Shown: positions 41,290 to 50,104 of the stretch, one piece after another
Layout: each line of letters begins with the position of its first letter
Position numbering within the stretch: the first letter of the stretch is position 1
Assembly: GCA_002083775.1 (NCBI GenBank)
Contig: MTEI01000011.1
Coordinates: 1-64,000, forward strand
Length of the DNA stretch: 64,000 nucleotides
Reading direction: 5' to 3'
From: Rhodoferax ferrireducens
Lineage (GTDB): Bacteria > Pseudomonadota > Gammaproteobacteria > Burkholderiales > Burkholderiaceae_C
Translations under genes and position numbers: made by a program
Notes under the pieces: model-generated
What the model was told of the DNA's origin: nothing
Database searches by the model: none
Seen by the model: the letters and a program-made list of their open reading frames with translations, nothing else

Positions 41290-41438
41290 GTCGGTGCCGG
41301 GAACGTCCGGTAACGTCCGGCGGTCTGTTCGCTTGGTGCTTGGTGCCTGCTTTGCAGCAGGTTTTGCAGCGCGGAGAAAGCTCACCCGCCCGCCCCCTTC
41401 GGGCGGCCCGACACACGCTCACGCCGTGGGTTTGCGGG

Positions 41439-44372
41439 TCACAGATCAAGCTCAAAAATGGCAGGGGTCACCCGGTAGCACCACGAATTGCCCAAGCCAG
41501 GTAGGCGGGCTTTGCAGTCGAACGCCCGGCCCTTGTCGGGTGCCAGGCAGCCATGATCCAACAGCACCCGACTAACCGTTTTGTGGTCGAAGCCTTGGCA
41601 CACTTCGCCTCGGAAGCTCTCAGCCAGGATGAAATATTCAAAGCTCACGCCTTCACCCAGTGCCGGGGGCATCCGTTCGCCATACTCCCGCTGGTGGTCG
41701 CTGTCGGTTTTGATGGGGTTACCGTCTGCATCCAACATGCGACGCACTCCCGCCCGCTGCAAAGTTTTGGGGGCGTGGTCGTCGCTGCCCCGGTGCCACA
41801 TTGCGAAGCGGCCTTCACCGTGGGTTTCCAGAAAGCGGCGAACCTGTCGCAACATGGCCACCACCTCACCGTTTCCGCTGCCACCCCGGGCCGCCAGCCA
41901 CGATTCAAAGCAGACACGGGCGGCCCGCTCACTCTCACCCGCTGGCCAGCCTGTCAGCCCCGCCGCCGTGGCCAGTTCACCCGCTGCCCCCACCAGCGCA
42001 AAACGTGCCCCCACCCGTTCCACTTGCCCGCTGGCATTGGCTGGCATCATGGCCGCCGCCAGGGCGTTGGATGCGGTGCGAATGCTGGCCTTGAGGGTGT
42101 CGGCATGTTCCACCAGCCATTGCAGCCAAGCGCGGCCCGTGGCACCGTACACGCTTTGGGCGTGCCCCGTGATGTGCTTGGCAAAAGCAGCGCCGCCCGC
42201 CAGGCCGTGCAATTGCTCGAACGCACCCAGCCCAGCGCCTGCATCCGCCGCCAGGTCAACCATTCGCACCTCTTGCCCCACACGGGTTCGCTTCTGGCCT
42301 TCTGCCATATGGTCAGCCAGCCCCAGTTCACCAGCGGACAAAAACAGCAGCCGCCATGCCTGCCGGGCGCGGGGTGAACCTGTACGGGTTGCACGGGCCT
42401 TGCCTTGTTCGTTTGCCAGCATGTAGGCGCATTCGCCAGCCGTTTTGGGGTCGATCTGTGCCAATTCATCCAAGATCAACAGGCCGTCGCAGTGTTGGGC
42501 CGCAATGGCTTCAAGGGCGTTGTCCGTTGCCCGCCAGCGTTGCAGGTAGTTGGCACCGCCGTACACGCTGGCAGCCAGTTTAAGGGCCGTAGTCTTGCCG
42601 CTGGAACTGTCCCCCCGGTAGTGAAACCCGCCGGATTCCATACCCGCCGGGCGTAACAGCGGCCCGGCAAAAGCACTGGCCACAGCAAACACCAGCCGGG
42701 AATTGCCGACACACAGCGCCCCCACCCGGTCGCGCCATTGGTCGGGCGTGCCTTTGGTCTTGAAGGTGTTTTCAATCGGGGCATCAGACTGGAAAACAAT
42801 CCGCTCTGCATCCGTGCCACTGGTGACAGTTTCACGGGGCAGCACAAAGGCGGTGCCATGCCAGCCGATACGGTCGGTGCAACTGGCGAACTCAGCCGGG
42901 GCACGGGTTTGGATGTATTGGGTCAGCAGGTTACGGGCGCGGGGTGTGGTGGCAATGCGCAGCCCCATGTTTAACAGCGTGGCGCGGTATTCACCACCAT
43001 CGGCGGACAACATACGGGCGGGCATTGCCCATTGCTTCAAGGTTCCAAGCGGGTCATTGAACGCCACGTAATAGCCCCAGCCGCCGCCGTCCTGATCACG
43101 GGTCAGGGCTTGCACGTCCAAACGGCTGCACACCCATTCGGGCGGCTTGCGTTTGCCGTCCTGATCAGCACCACAGAACCACACGCCCGCATCGTCAACG
43201 GTGAACGGATCAAACATGCGCTCAGGATCATCCGGGGCAGCGCCGGGGGCAGCATTCGCCCCGCTGGGCTGGCGCGGCTTGGACTTGGCACCGTTGCCAG
43301 GCGCGGGCGCGGTCGTTGACTGGGTGGGCGTTTTGGCTTGTTGCTGGGGTGGTTCGTAATAGTCAATCGCCTGGTTTATGGGCGTGGCCACCGCGTCATA
43401 TCCGCAAAGCTGGTGCAGGTCGTTGAAGTCGGAACCGTCAGCCGGGAGCGGGTCGGGGAATTCTGGGAACAGCGCCAGCCCAGCCACCGCACGGGCCGCC
43501 GCCGTGGCCTTGTCGCGGCCCGGGTTGTGGCCAGTGCGAGCGTGGGTGTCGCGGTCGTCGTCGCCACAGATCACGATCAGCGCCGCCGGGTGTGCCTGGT
43601 GCACAGATTTGGCCACGTGCAACAAATTGCCCGCGTCAAAAGCCACAGCGCAGGGGCGGCCCGTGCATTCGTGCAGACTAGCCGCCGTGGCGTACCCCTC
43701 GCAGATCAGCAGCGCAGCGGCCCCGGTCGGATCACCGCACCAGTGAAACAGCCCGGCCTTGCGGCCCCCTTTCAAAAACAATTTGTCGGTGCCACCGCCA
43801 GCCGGGCGGGTGGGTGCAATGCGTTGCAGGTTCCACAACTTGCCCGCCGTGTCACGCAAGGGCACCAACACCCAGCCATCAGGCGCAAAGCGCACGCCGT
43901 AGGGCTGCACGCCCTTGCGGGTCAGGTAGGCGCTTTCGCCTGTTTCGCTGGCGGCCTGCCACAGTAACGCGGCTTCACTGGCTGCGCGTTCGTGGGCGGC
44001 TTGTCGCTGGGCAGCGTCAGCCTGTTGGCTGGCGGCCCGCTCGCTGGCCAGGCGTGCCACCGTTGCGGGGTCGGGCTGGGCTGGCGCTTGGTCGGGCTTG
44101 GGCAGGTTGAAGCCGTTTTGTTTTGCCATGAAAAGCAGCGTTCCAACAGTCACGCCGCCGCCCGGTTTGAGGCTTTTCCAAGTGTCGCGCAATGACTTTG
44201 CGTTGTAGTTTTCAGCGGTGCAGCTCCACGATTCAGCCAGATCAAACCCGGTTGCATCGTCGAATTCGCTTTTGATAGCTGCCAGCACTTTTGCCCATTC
44301 GTCACGGCTGACATTGGGCGGGATGAACCGCAAAGCGGATTCAATCAGGGGGGCGGTAATGGGTGTTTTCAT
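41439..44372 (-). CDS. Primase-helicase-like protein (PriCT-2-like N-terminus, TOPRIM, DUF927 helicase)
   Basis: RFIPPNVSRDEWAKVLAAIKSEF; LLICEGYATAASLHE, VICGDDDRD; FHYRGDSSSGKTTALKLAASVYG, LLILDELAQIDP. Confidence 0.88.
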   Translation of the reverse strand: MKTPITAPLIESALRFIPPNVSRDEWAKVLAAIKSEFDDATGFDLAESWSCTAENYNAKSLRDTWKSLKPGGGVTVGTLLFMAKQNGFNLPKPDQAPAQPDPATVARLASERAASQQADAAQRQAAHERAASEAALLWQAASETGESAYLTRKGVQPYGVRFAPDGWVLVPLRDTAGKLWNLQRIAPTRPAGGGTDKLFLKGGRKAGLFHWCGDPTGAAALLICEGYATAASLHECTGRPCAVAFDAGNLLHVAKSVHQAHPAALIVICGDDDRDTHARTGHNPGRDKATAAARAVAGLALFPEFPDPLPADGSDFNDLHQLCGYDAVATPINQAIDYYEPPQQQAKTPTQSTTAPAPGNGAKSKPRQPSGANAAPGAAPDDPERMFDPFTVDDAGVWFCGADQDGKRKPPEWVCSRLDVQALTRDQDGGGWGYYVAFNDPLGTLKQWAMPARMLSADGGEYRATLLNMGLRIATTPRARNLLTQYIQTRAPAEFASCTDRIGWHGTAFVLPRETVTSGTDAERIVFQSDAPIENTFKTKGTPDQWRDRVGALCVGNSRLVFAVASAFAGPLLRPAGMESGGFHYRGDSSSGKTTALKLAASVYGGANYLQRWRATDNALEAIAAQHCDGLLILDELAQIDPKTAGECAYMLANEQGKARATRTGSPRARQAWRLLFLSAGELGLADHMAEGQKRTRVGQEVRMVDLAADAGAGLGAFEQLHGLAGGAAFAKHITGHAQSVYGATGRAWLQWLVEHADTLKASIRTASNALAAAMMPANASGQVERVGARFALVGAAGELATAAGLTGWPAGESERAARVCFESWLAARGGSGNGEVVAMLRQVRRFLETHGEGRFAMWHRGSDDHAPKTLQRAGVRRMLDADGNPIKTDSDHQREYGERMPPALGEGVSFEYFILAESFRGEVCQGFDHKTVSRVLLDHGCLAPDKGRAFDCKARLPGLGNSWCYRVTPAIFELDL

Positions 44373-44644
44373 GGGGTGGGGAATAGGTCGGGCTGGGCTG
44401 TCGGGCGGTGTGTGAGTCGATACGTGCGCACCTCTCGCGTGCGGTTGCCACCAGCACACGACACGCGCCGCCAGTCTTTGCGCAGGCCGTACCCCAGGCC
44501 GTGCATGTCCGAAAGGACTTTTGTGATGCAGCCCGTATCGCACGCCGCGTCGATCTGCTTTGCGGTGCTGTCGGGGTGCAGTTCCAGATAGTCAGCCACC
44601 CGGGCCGCTTGGGCCGGGCGGTTGTCGGGGTGCCGGTTGTGCAT
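44369..44644 (-). CDS. Hypothetical protein, winged-helix-like
   Basis: ATGA overlap with the primase gene; VADYLELHPDSTAKQIDAACDTGCITKVLSDM. Confidence 0.55.
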   Translation of the reverse strand: MHNRHPDNRPAQAARVADYLELHPDSTAKQIDAACDTGCITKVLSDMHGLGYGLRKDWRRVSCAGGNRTREVRTYRLTHRPTAQPDLFPTP

Positions 44645-44654
44645 AGCGGCCCCT

Positions 44655-44930
44655 TCAAAGGGTGCCGGGCATGGGGGGCAGAAAACCAGCCTTCAAAACT
44701 TCGGGCTGCCCAGGTTCCGACACTGCCAAAACGGTGCCCGTGTCTGGGTCAATCACCGCCAGCACACCGGGCCATTCCAGCCGCACAAAAACCGAAGCGC
44801 TGCCCTTGCCCATGCGCCGCTGGAACAGCGGATTTTTGATGTTGAACGCGGTGAAGTTTGCAGCCCGTTTGAGGTGGTTTTCAGCCGATTTCAAGGCTTG
44901 GGCTTTGAGGTATTCGGGGCCAAAATTCAT
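44655..44930 (-). CDS. Hypothetical protein
   Basis: Collinear ORF overlapping the AlpA gene by 4 bp. Confidence 0.5.
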   Translation of the reverse strand: MNFGPEYLKAQALKSAENHLKRAANFTAFNIKNPLFQRRMGKGSASVFVRLEWPGVLAVIDPDTGTVLAVSEPGQPEVLKAGFLPPMPGTL

Positions 44931-45157
44931 GATTGATCCCCCGCCGCTGCAATGCGTTCTCTGATCCAACGATTAATGGAAGATTCAGGCCAGCACACTG
45001 CCCGGCGGCTCAATTTCAAGGGGCGCGGGAAAGCTGGCGGGGTGCGGTTCAGCATCTCATAAATTGCTGACTTTTGAAGCCCGACACGTGCCACCACAGC
45101 GGGTAGGCGTAATAGGGTTTCGGGTGCTGGCGTAGGGGTGTTTGCTTGGGTTTTCAT
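44927..45157 (-). CDS. AlpA-family regulator/excisionase-like
   Basis: LLRLPAVVARVGLQKSAIYEMLNRTPPAFPRPLKLSRRAVCWPESSINRWIRERI. Confidence 0.88.
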   Translation of the reverse strand: MKTQANTPTPAPETLLRLPAVVARVGLQKSAIYEMLNRTPPAFPRPLKLSRRAVCWPESSINRWIRERIAAAGDQS

Positions 45158-45207
45158 GGGTTTCCTAAAGTTGGAAACCCGATTTCATGCGGTGCGATCT
45201 TTGGTGG

Positions 45208-45846
45208 CTACGCTTTGCGCCGTTTCTCTAAAAACTGTGCAAGGGGTTGCTTTTCGCGTTTGTGTAAGTGTTCGGCCTGGTTTTCATCAATCCGCGTAAC
45301 CAGTTCGCGGGCTTTGCGCTTTTTGACGCCCCACTTTTTCAACGCTAGAACGCTATCAAGCACCATATCAAGGCTATTTGCATCAGTATGGTCTAAAGCA
45401 TATCGCCAGCATTCGCCCCAAAGCTGCACACCAAGCGCCCAATCTTGCCTTGCAGCAGCCGCCTTTGTTGGGGTATTGGTTGGTAAGCTGGCGCTACTAA
45501 AAACAAGATCCAATGAATGCGCCCCGCCAGGCTGCAAAAAGCCAGTCATAGCCTTTGAAAATGCCACAGCAAGCCAGCTTGGCATAGGTAGATTTTCATC
45601 GGCGCAAAGCTGAATCGCTTGCAATAGTGCTAGCGTATCGCCAGCCTCGAAACGCTCACGCCACACACCCAAAGCGGCCTTCATATCTGCCAGCGACCGA
45701 CAGTTAACAATCCCCTTTTTGTGACCGTAACGAATACCTGTCCGCAACCCAAGCGCTAACTTAGCCCAGCCACTATCAAGGATGTTCAGTTCTTTTTCGT
45801 CGTCGTTGTAGCGGCGATTTGGATCATCGCCAAAATACGGGATCAT
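45208..45846 (-). CDS. Hypothetical protein of the element
   Basis: ORF MIPYFGDDPNRRYNDDEKEL...; no family recognised. Confidence 0.5.
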   Translation of the reverse strand: MIPYFGDDPNRRYNDDEKELNILDSGWAKLALGLRTGIRYGHKKGIVNCRSLADMKAALGVWRERFEAGDTLALLQAIQLCADENLPMPSWLAVAFSKAMTGFLQPGGAHSLDLVFSSASLPTNTPTKAAAARQDWALGVQLWGECWRYALDHTDANSLDMVLDSVLALKKWGVKKRKARELVTRIDENQAEHLHKREKQPLAQFLEKRRKA

Positions 45847-45960
45847 CGCCACCCCTTCAGGTGCAGCCTTCAAAGGGTGCCAGCGCCAGGCGGGTGAAGG
45901 ACTCCCGCTTTTCGCCCGTGGGGATCAGCCGTGGGCTAGGCGTGGCAAAACGCTTGCGGG

Positions 45961-46170
45961 TCAGTCCCCCGCCGGGTGCCCCGCCGCCTTCAGGGCCGCG
46001 TGCAATTCGCGGCGAACGGTGTTCCAGTCTGGCACCGTGCCGAATTCGTCCGGGTTCACTTTGGTCTGGGCAAAAACGATGGTTGCGTGTGCGGTCAAAA
46101 CGGCTTGCAGCAGCTTTTGTGCCGCTTCGGGTGTGTCGTAGTTGGGGGCATAGCGCCAGGCTTCAGGCAT
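45961..46170 (-). CDS. Small hypothetical protein
   Basis: Collinear ORF MPEAWRYAPNYDTPEAAQKLL... Confidence 0.4.
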   Translation of the reverse strand: MPEAWRYAPNYDTPEAAQKLLQAVLTAHATIVFAQTKVNPDEFGTVPDWNTVRRELHAALKAAGHPAGD

Positions 46171-46206
46171 TGGGTTTTCCTTGGGTTGCGGGTGTGCGGT
46201 TCATTG

Positions 46207-46770
46207 TCACATCAGGCCACGTTCTGCCATGCTCAGGGCGTCACCCGGGGCAACAATGACATGATCCAACACCCTGACATCAATCAGCGCCAGCGTGGTT
46301 TTGAGGGTTTGCGTCAATTGTTCGTCCGCCCGGCTGGGATGAACTGTGCCGCTGGGGTGGTTGTGCGCCAGCACCACAGCGGACGCCCCTAGATTGATAG
46401 CCAGGTGCACCACTTCACGGGGGTAAACGCTGGTTTGTGTCAGGGTTCCAATGAACATGGTGTGAAAGCAGATCAGGCGGTTTTGCACGTCAAGGAACAA
46501 CACCGCAAAGCGCTCTGCATGTTCGCCCGCCAGTTGCAATTGAAGGTACGTTTTCACCGCGTCGGGCGTTTCAAACACGGTTCGCCCTTGGGTCAGGCAG
46601 CGCCCCACGATGGCCAGCGCCTTGTCTATGGCGTTGCGTTCGCGTACCTTCAGCCCGTGCCGGAATGACAGAACGCCATCGCCCGCCCCATAGGCTGCAA
46701 CGCAGTCGCTTACCTTGTGGGATGCCCGCCGGGGCGTGCGTGGTGTTGGTGTAGAGTTCACAGCAGCCAT
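46207..46770 (-). CDS. RadC-like JAB/MPN domain protein
   Basis: VVLAHNHPSGTVHPSRADEQLT with intact HxH...D metal-binding motif; SD before 46770. Confidence 0.9.
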   Translation of the reverse strand: MAAVNSTPTPRTPRRASHKVSDCVAAYGAGDGVLSFRHGLKVRERNAIDKALAIVGRCLTQGRTVFETPDAVKTYLQLQLAGEHAERFAVLFLDVQNRLICFHTMFIGTLTQTSVYPREVVHLAINLGASAVVLAHNHPSGTVHPSRADEQLTQTLKTTLALIDVRVLDHVIVAPGDALSMAERGLM

Positions 46771-46848
46771 TTTCAATCCTCCAGTGATTGTTGGTGGTCA
46801 GGCGGGGCGGGTGCTCGCAACACCCGCCCCGCCGCCTTTTTGCCCCGG

Positions 46849-47121
46849 TCAAATCGCGCCGGGGCTTCGCGTTGAATCAGTCGCTGGCGCTGCGCTGGGT
46901 TTGCTCAAATACTTGTCACGCAACGCCGCCAAATCCAGCAGAGTTTCAAGCCAGGCACCAGCCCACGGGGGCGGGGGTGCAAAGCCTGTTGCCCAGCGGT
47001 TTACCGTCTGGCGGGTTAACCCGGCACGGTCTGCAAAATCTGCCTGTTGCCAGCCTAGCCTCTCAAGTGCATTCCTGAATTGTTCGGCGCTCATACTGGG
47101 GTAAGTGGTGGGGCGTTTCAT
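46849..47121 (-). CDS. Helix-turn-helix regulator (Cro/XRE-like)
   Basis: FRNALERLGWQQADFADRAGLTRQTVNRWATG. Confidence 0.8.
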   Translation of the reverse strand: MKRPTTYPSMSAEQFRNALERLGWQQADFADRAGLTRQTVNRWATGFAPPPPWAGAWLETLLDLAALRDKYLSKPSAAPATDSTRSPGAI

Positions 47122-47260
47122 GTTTTTATTCTAGTCTTCAAATTTACTTAGAGTTCATAAATAGCTGTTTTTGTTAACTCTATGCGGTTCGATTCTCGGG
47201 CAGGAACCGCGTTGAGTGTCTAAGTGGTTGATTCAAATAGACATTTTCAAAACCACAAAA

Positions 47261-47332
47261 AAAAGTACCGTCAAAAGTACCGTCAAAAACAAATGTGTCG
47301 TTTTTTGACGTGTGAACCATTACTCGGTAATG
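47261..47332. promoter_or_regulatory. Candidate operator region: tandem AAAAGTACCGTC x2, IR GTCAAAAAC...GTTTTTTGAC, palindrome CATTACTCGGTAATG
   Basis: Read directly; upstream of the HTH gene. Confidence 0.5.
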
Positions 47333-47364
47333 CGCAAGCGGTTGAAGCCTTGCGCCTGGTGTGC

Positions 47365-47691
47365 TCATGTTGGGGGCATCCGTGCCACGGTGCCGGGGCT
47401 TCGCGGTAACGGTATTTTGTAACGCTCACATAATTCATTGATGATCAGCCCCGCCAGCTCACGGGTTACGGGCGCATGGTCGGGGTCTGGCGTGGCCAGC
47501 GCCTTGAATTGACGCACCAGCGCAGCCACCAGCACCGCCGGGGGCGCATCCTTCAGGTTTTCATGCGCAGCGCTGGCGGCTTCGCGCCGTCGCATCCGGT
47601 AGGCAGCCGCCCGCATGGTGTCGGGCATCGCGTGGCCATATTTGGCCGGGCGGCCCGGTTTGCCTTTGGGGGTGTCGGTGGGTGTTGGCAT
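47365..47691 (-). CDS. Hypothetical protein
   Basis: ORF MPTPTDTPKGKPGRPAKYGHAMPDTMRAAAYRMRRREAA... Confidence 0.55.
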   Translation of the reverse strand: MPTPTDTPKGKPGRPAKYGHAMPDTMRAAAYRMRRREAASAAHENLKDAPPAVLVAALVRQFKALATPDPDHAPVTRELAGLIINELCERYKIPLPRSPGTVARMPPT

Positions 47692-47707
47692 GGTGTAGTT
47701 TTATTTT

Positions 47708-47742
47708 GTGACTGTCACGTAATTATGATTCGTGATGATCAC
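47708..47742. promoter_or_regulatory. Two palindromes GTGACTGTCAC and GTGATGATCAC upstream of the 47365-47691 gene
   Basis: Read directly. Confidence 0.5.
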
Positions 47743-47924
47743 AAAAACAAGTATTCATGAAAAATCGCGGCCCGGGGGCTGGTTCCAAGGGAATGCCCTT
47801 CGCGCTCAAATCCTCTACCGTTCGCAAACACCCGGCAAAGTGCGCAGCGGGCCGGGCCGGGCTGGGTGCTGGGCAGGGGGTCAAAGGGATAGAGAATGTT
47901 TGAATCATCTTCATCATTTAAGAC

Positions 47925-48028
47925 TGCCCCCACTTTGCCCCCAGTCTGCCCCCACATTGCCCCCACTGCCCAAACAGCCGCTAACCCGCATGGTTGCTGG
48001 GTTTCGCCCGTTTGCCCCCACTGCCCCC
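47925..48028. repeat. TGCCCCC iteron array: four copies at exact 11-bp spacing (47925, 47936, 47947, 47958) plus 48013 and 48022
   Basis: TGCCCCCACTT TGCCCCCAGTC TGCCCCCACAT TGCCCCCACTG. Confidence 0.85.
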
Positions 48029-48083
48029 ACGTTTTCAGCTGGTAGCAGCCTGGAAATGTGGCAGAACGTGCCGGGCGTGGGCA

Positions 48084-49289
48084 TCAGGCGGCCCGCTTTT
48101 TCATTTTCAGCACCTTGCCCGTTTTGCGTCCGTCTAGGTAGTCCGCCCACCACTGCATCAATTTGGCGCGGTCTTCAAGGTAGGTTGAACGGTGGTAAGC
48201 AGCTCGCACGCCGTTGCGTTCAACGTGGGCAAGCTGGCGCTCGATAGCGTCGGGGTTCCAGTTGCATTCATTGGCCACCGTGGAAAACAGCGCCCGGAAA
48301 CCGTGGGCCGTCGCGCTGCCCTTGAAGCCCATGCGTGCCAGGGCGCTATTGAAGGTGTTTTCGCTCAGTGGTTTGCTGGGATAGAACGGGCTGGGAAACA
48401 CCAGCTCACGGTCACCACTCAGGGTTTTCATGGTGCGCAGCACTTCAAGCGCCTGCCGTGACAGTGGCACGCGGTGTTCAAGTTTCATCTTCATCCGGGC
48501 CGCCGGGATGATCCACAACGCCGCGTCAAGGTCAAACTCTGCCCACAGTGCCCCGCGTGTTTCGCCGGGCCGGGTTGCGGTCAGCATCAGCAGCCGCAAA
48601 GCGTTCACCGTGTGGGGGTCGCCGTCATAGGCTGCCAGTTTGGCCAGGAATGCGGGCAGGTCGCTATCTGCCAGGGCGGGGCGGTGTGTCACGTGCCGGG
48701 GTTTGAGAATCTCGGACGGCACCAGATCGACCATCGGGTTTGATTCGATGCGCTCATGAGTCACGGCCCAACGGTAAACAGCCTTGACTCGCTTCAGCAC
48801 CCGGTCGGCTTGGTCGGCTGCCCCGCGTGCCTCTACCTTTTTGACCGCCGCCATGATTTCGCCGGGCTTGATACTGGCAAGGGGCCGCGCCCCCAGCGTC
48901 GGGAAAATGTCCGCCTCAAGGGATGCGCGAATGCGGGCAAGTGTCACGGGTGCCCAGCGTGCGGTCTGGTGCTTCAGCCAGTCACGCGCCACCGCTTCAA
49001 GGGTGTTTACGGTTTCCTGCACTACCTTGGCTTTTTCGGCTTTGCGCAATGCGCCGGGGTCGTTGCCAGCCTTCAAGGTTTTGCGGGCGGTGTTTGCCAG
49101 GTCGCGGGCGGTCTTGAGGCTTACCATGGGGTACACGCCCAACGCCAGGCGCTTTTCTTTGCCGCCGTGCCGGTACTTCAAGCGCCAGTAGCGTCCGCCC
49201 GCCGGGGTCAGTTCCAGATAAAGCCCACCGCCGTCGAAGTGTTTGCCGGGTTCGGTCAGGTTGCGAAGCTGGGCATCAGTCAGGGGCAT
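48084..49289 (-). CDS. Tyrosine recombinase/integrase (P4-type, N-terminal DUF4102)
   Basis: LTDAQLRNL..GGGLYLELTPAGGRYWRLKYRHGGKEKRLALGVYP; catalytic TRPGETRGALW...TAHGFRALFST. Confidence 0.94.
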   Translation of the reverse strand: MPLTDAQLRNLTEPGKHFDGGGLYLELTPAGGRYWRLKYRHGGKEKRLALGVYPMVSLKTARDLANTARKTLKAGNDPGALRKAEKAKVVQETVNTLEAVARDWLKHQTARWAPVTLARIRASLEADIFPTLGARPLASIKPGEIMAAVKKVEARGAADQADRVLKRVKAVYRWAVTHERIESNPMVDLVPSEILKPRHVTHRPALADSDLPAFLAKLAAYDGDPHTVNALRLLMLTATRPGETRGALWAEFDLDAALWIIPAARMKMKLEHRVPLSRQALEVLRTMKTLSGDRELVFPSPFYPSKPLSENTFNSALARMGFKGSATAHGFRALFSTVANECNWNPDAIERQLAHVERNGVRAAYHRSTYLEDRAKLMQWWADYLDGRKTGKVLKMKKRAA

Positions 49290-49408
49290 GGTGGGTATCC
49301 TTTGCAATTTGGGGGCACATATGGGGGCACATTCTGCCACCGTGCGACAAATCACTAGGTTTTTCAATCACTTACAGCGGAATTTTGATTCCTGTCAGCG
49401 GACCACAT

Positions 49409-49455
49409 GCTAAATTGACCTCCAGCCCTTTACCCACTTGGGTCAGAAGCTACAT
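49409..49455. repeat. Dispersed repeat family copy immediately outside attR
   Basis: gctaaattgacctccagccctttacccacttgggtcagaagctac. Confidence 0.6.
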
Positions 49456-49487
49456 AAAACGTAGCTTTTTGTGCGGCGCGACCGGCA

Positions 49488-49871
49488 TCACGCCCGGCTC
49501 ATGCCCAGCGCCTGCAGCTCTTCGTCGGTCAGTTTGTCCAGAGCGGCCTGGCGCAGCACACTCATTTTGCTCTTGCGGTTGAAGTCCAGATCCACAGCGT
49601 GCAGCACCGGGCTAGCGCCATCACCAAGCGCATAGGCTTCGCCAAGGGTTTCGTTGATCAGGATCCACATGCGGCGCACCTCACCACGCTGGCCGCCGCT
49701 GGGGTGTTTGTTGGCATAAGCCGTGGCATCGTCTCGACGGGTGAATGCGGCCTTGAGGTAATCCTCTTGCAGCAAGCGCATCCACACGCCCCAAGCTTCA
49801 CGGTAACTGGCCTGAAAACGTTGTTCCGGTGCCTGAATGGCGGGGTGTTCTGGTGTTTCGACTGACCTCAT
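49488..49871 (-). CDS. Hypothetical protein
   Basis: ORF outside the att site. Confidence 0.5.
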   Translation of the reverse strand: MRSVETPEHPAIQAPEQRFQASYREAWGVWMRLLQEDYLKAAFTRRDDATAYANKHPSGGQRGEVRRMWILINETLGEAYALGDGASPVLHAVDLDFNRKSKMSVLRQAALDKLTDEELQALGMSRA

Positions 49872-50031
49872 GCTTGTGCTGTCCCTTTAAACGCTGATCG
49901 TGATAACCCGGCTCCACTGATGGCCATCAGTTTCCTGGCGTTGCCATCATAGGCCCGCAGCAACGGTGAACTCAAGTACCCGGGCTTGCGCCGCACGACC
50001 GGCCAGCGTCTGCGCCTGAAGCACACCACCA

Positions 50032-50068
50032 TTAAAAACGGCGAGTCATTGACTCGCCGTTTTAATGG
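50032..50068. terminator. Terminator-like perfect hairpin downstream of pckG
   Basis: ttaaaaacggcgagtcattgactcgccgttttaa. Confidence 0.75.
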
Positions 50069-50104
50069 CTGACCCCGCAGCAGGCTGACGGGGCAAAGGC
50101 AGGC

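Larger units (their letters stand above)
40346..49405. mobile_element. Integrative element (~9 kb) in the 3' end of tRNA-Arg(CCU); satellite-like gene content
   Basis: Direct repeat GATTCCTGTCAGCGG(G)ACCA at 40346-40365 and 49387-49405; tyrosine integrase beside the right end; AlpA, primase-helicase, RadC; no capsid, tail or transfer genes. Confidence 0.88.

Noticed and set aside
43244-47378. Additional GGGGGCA copies at 43244, 46144 and 47372 as iterons
   Set aside because: The first two lie within coding sequence and the third at the very end of a gene, all isolated; could be chance in high-GC DNA, so not counted
47925-48028. CRISPR array
   Set aside because: Repeat unit is 7-11 bp with no 25-40 bp repeats or unique spacers; fits iterons instead
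40346-49405. Prophage
   Set aside because: No capsid, portal, terminase, tail or lysis genes; better described as a satellite-like integrative element
49922-50030. Possible gene fragment between 49871 and pckG
   Set aside because: Short open stretch (…NGELKYPGLRRTTGQRLRLKHTTIKNGESLTRRFNG) with no recognised family; mostly overlaps the terminator
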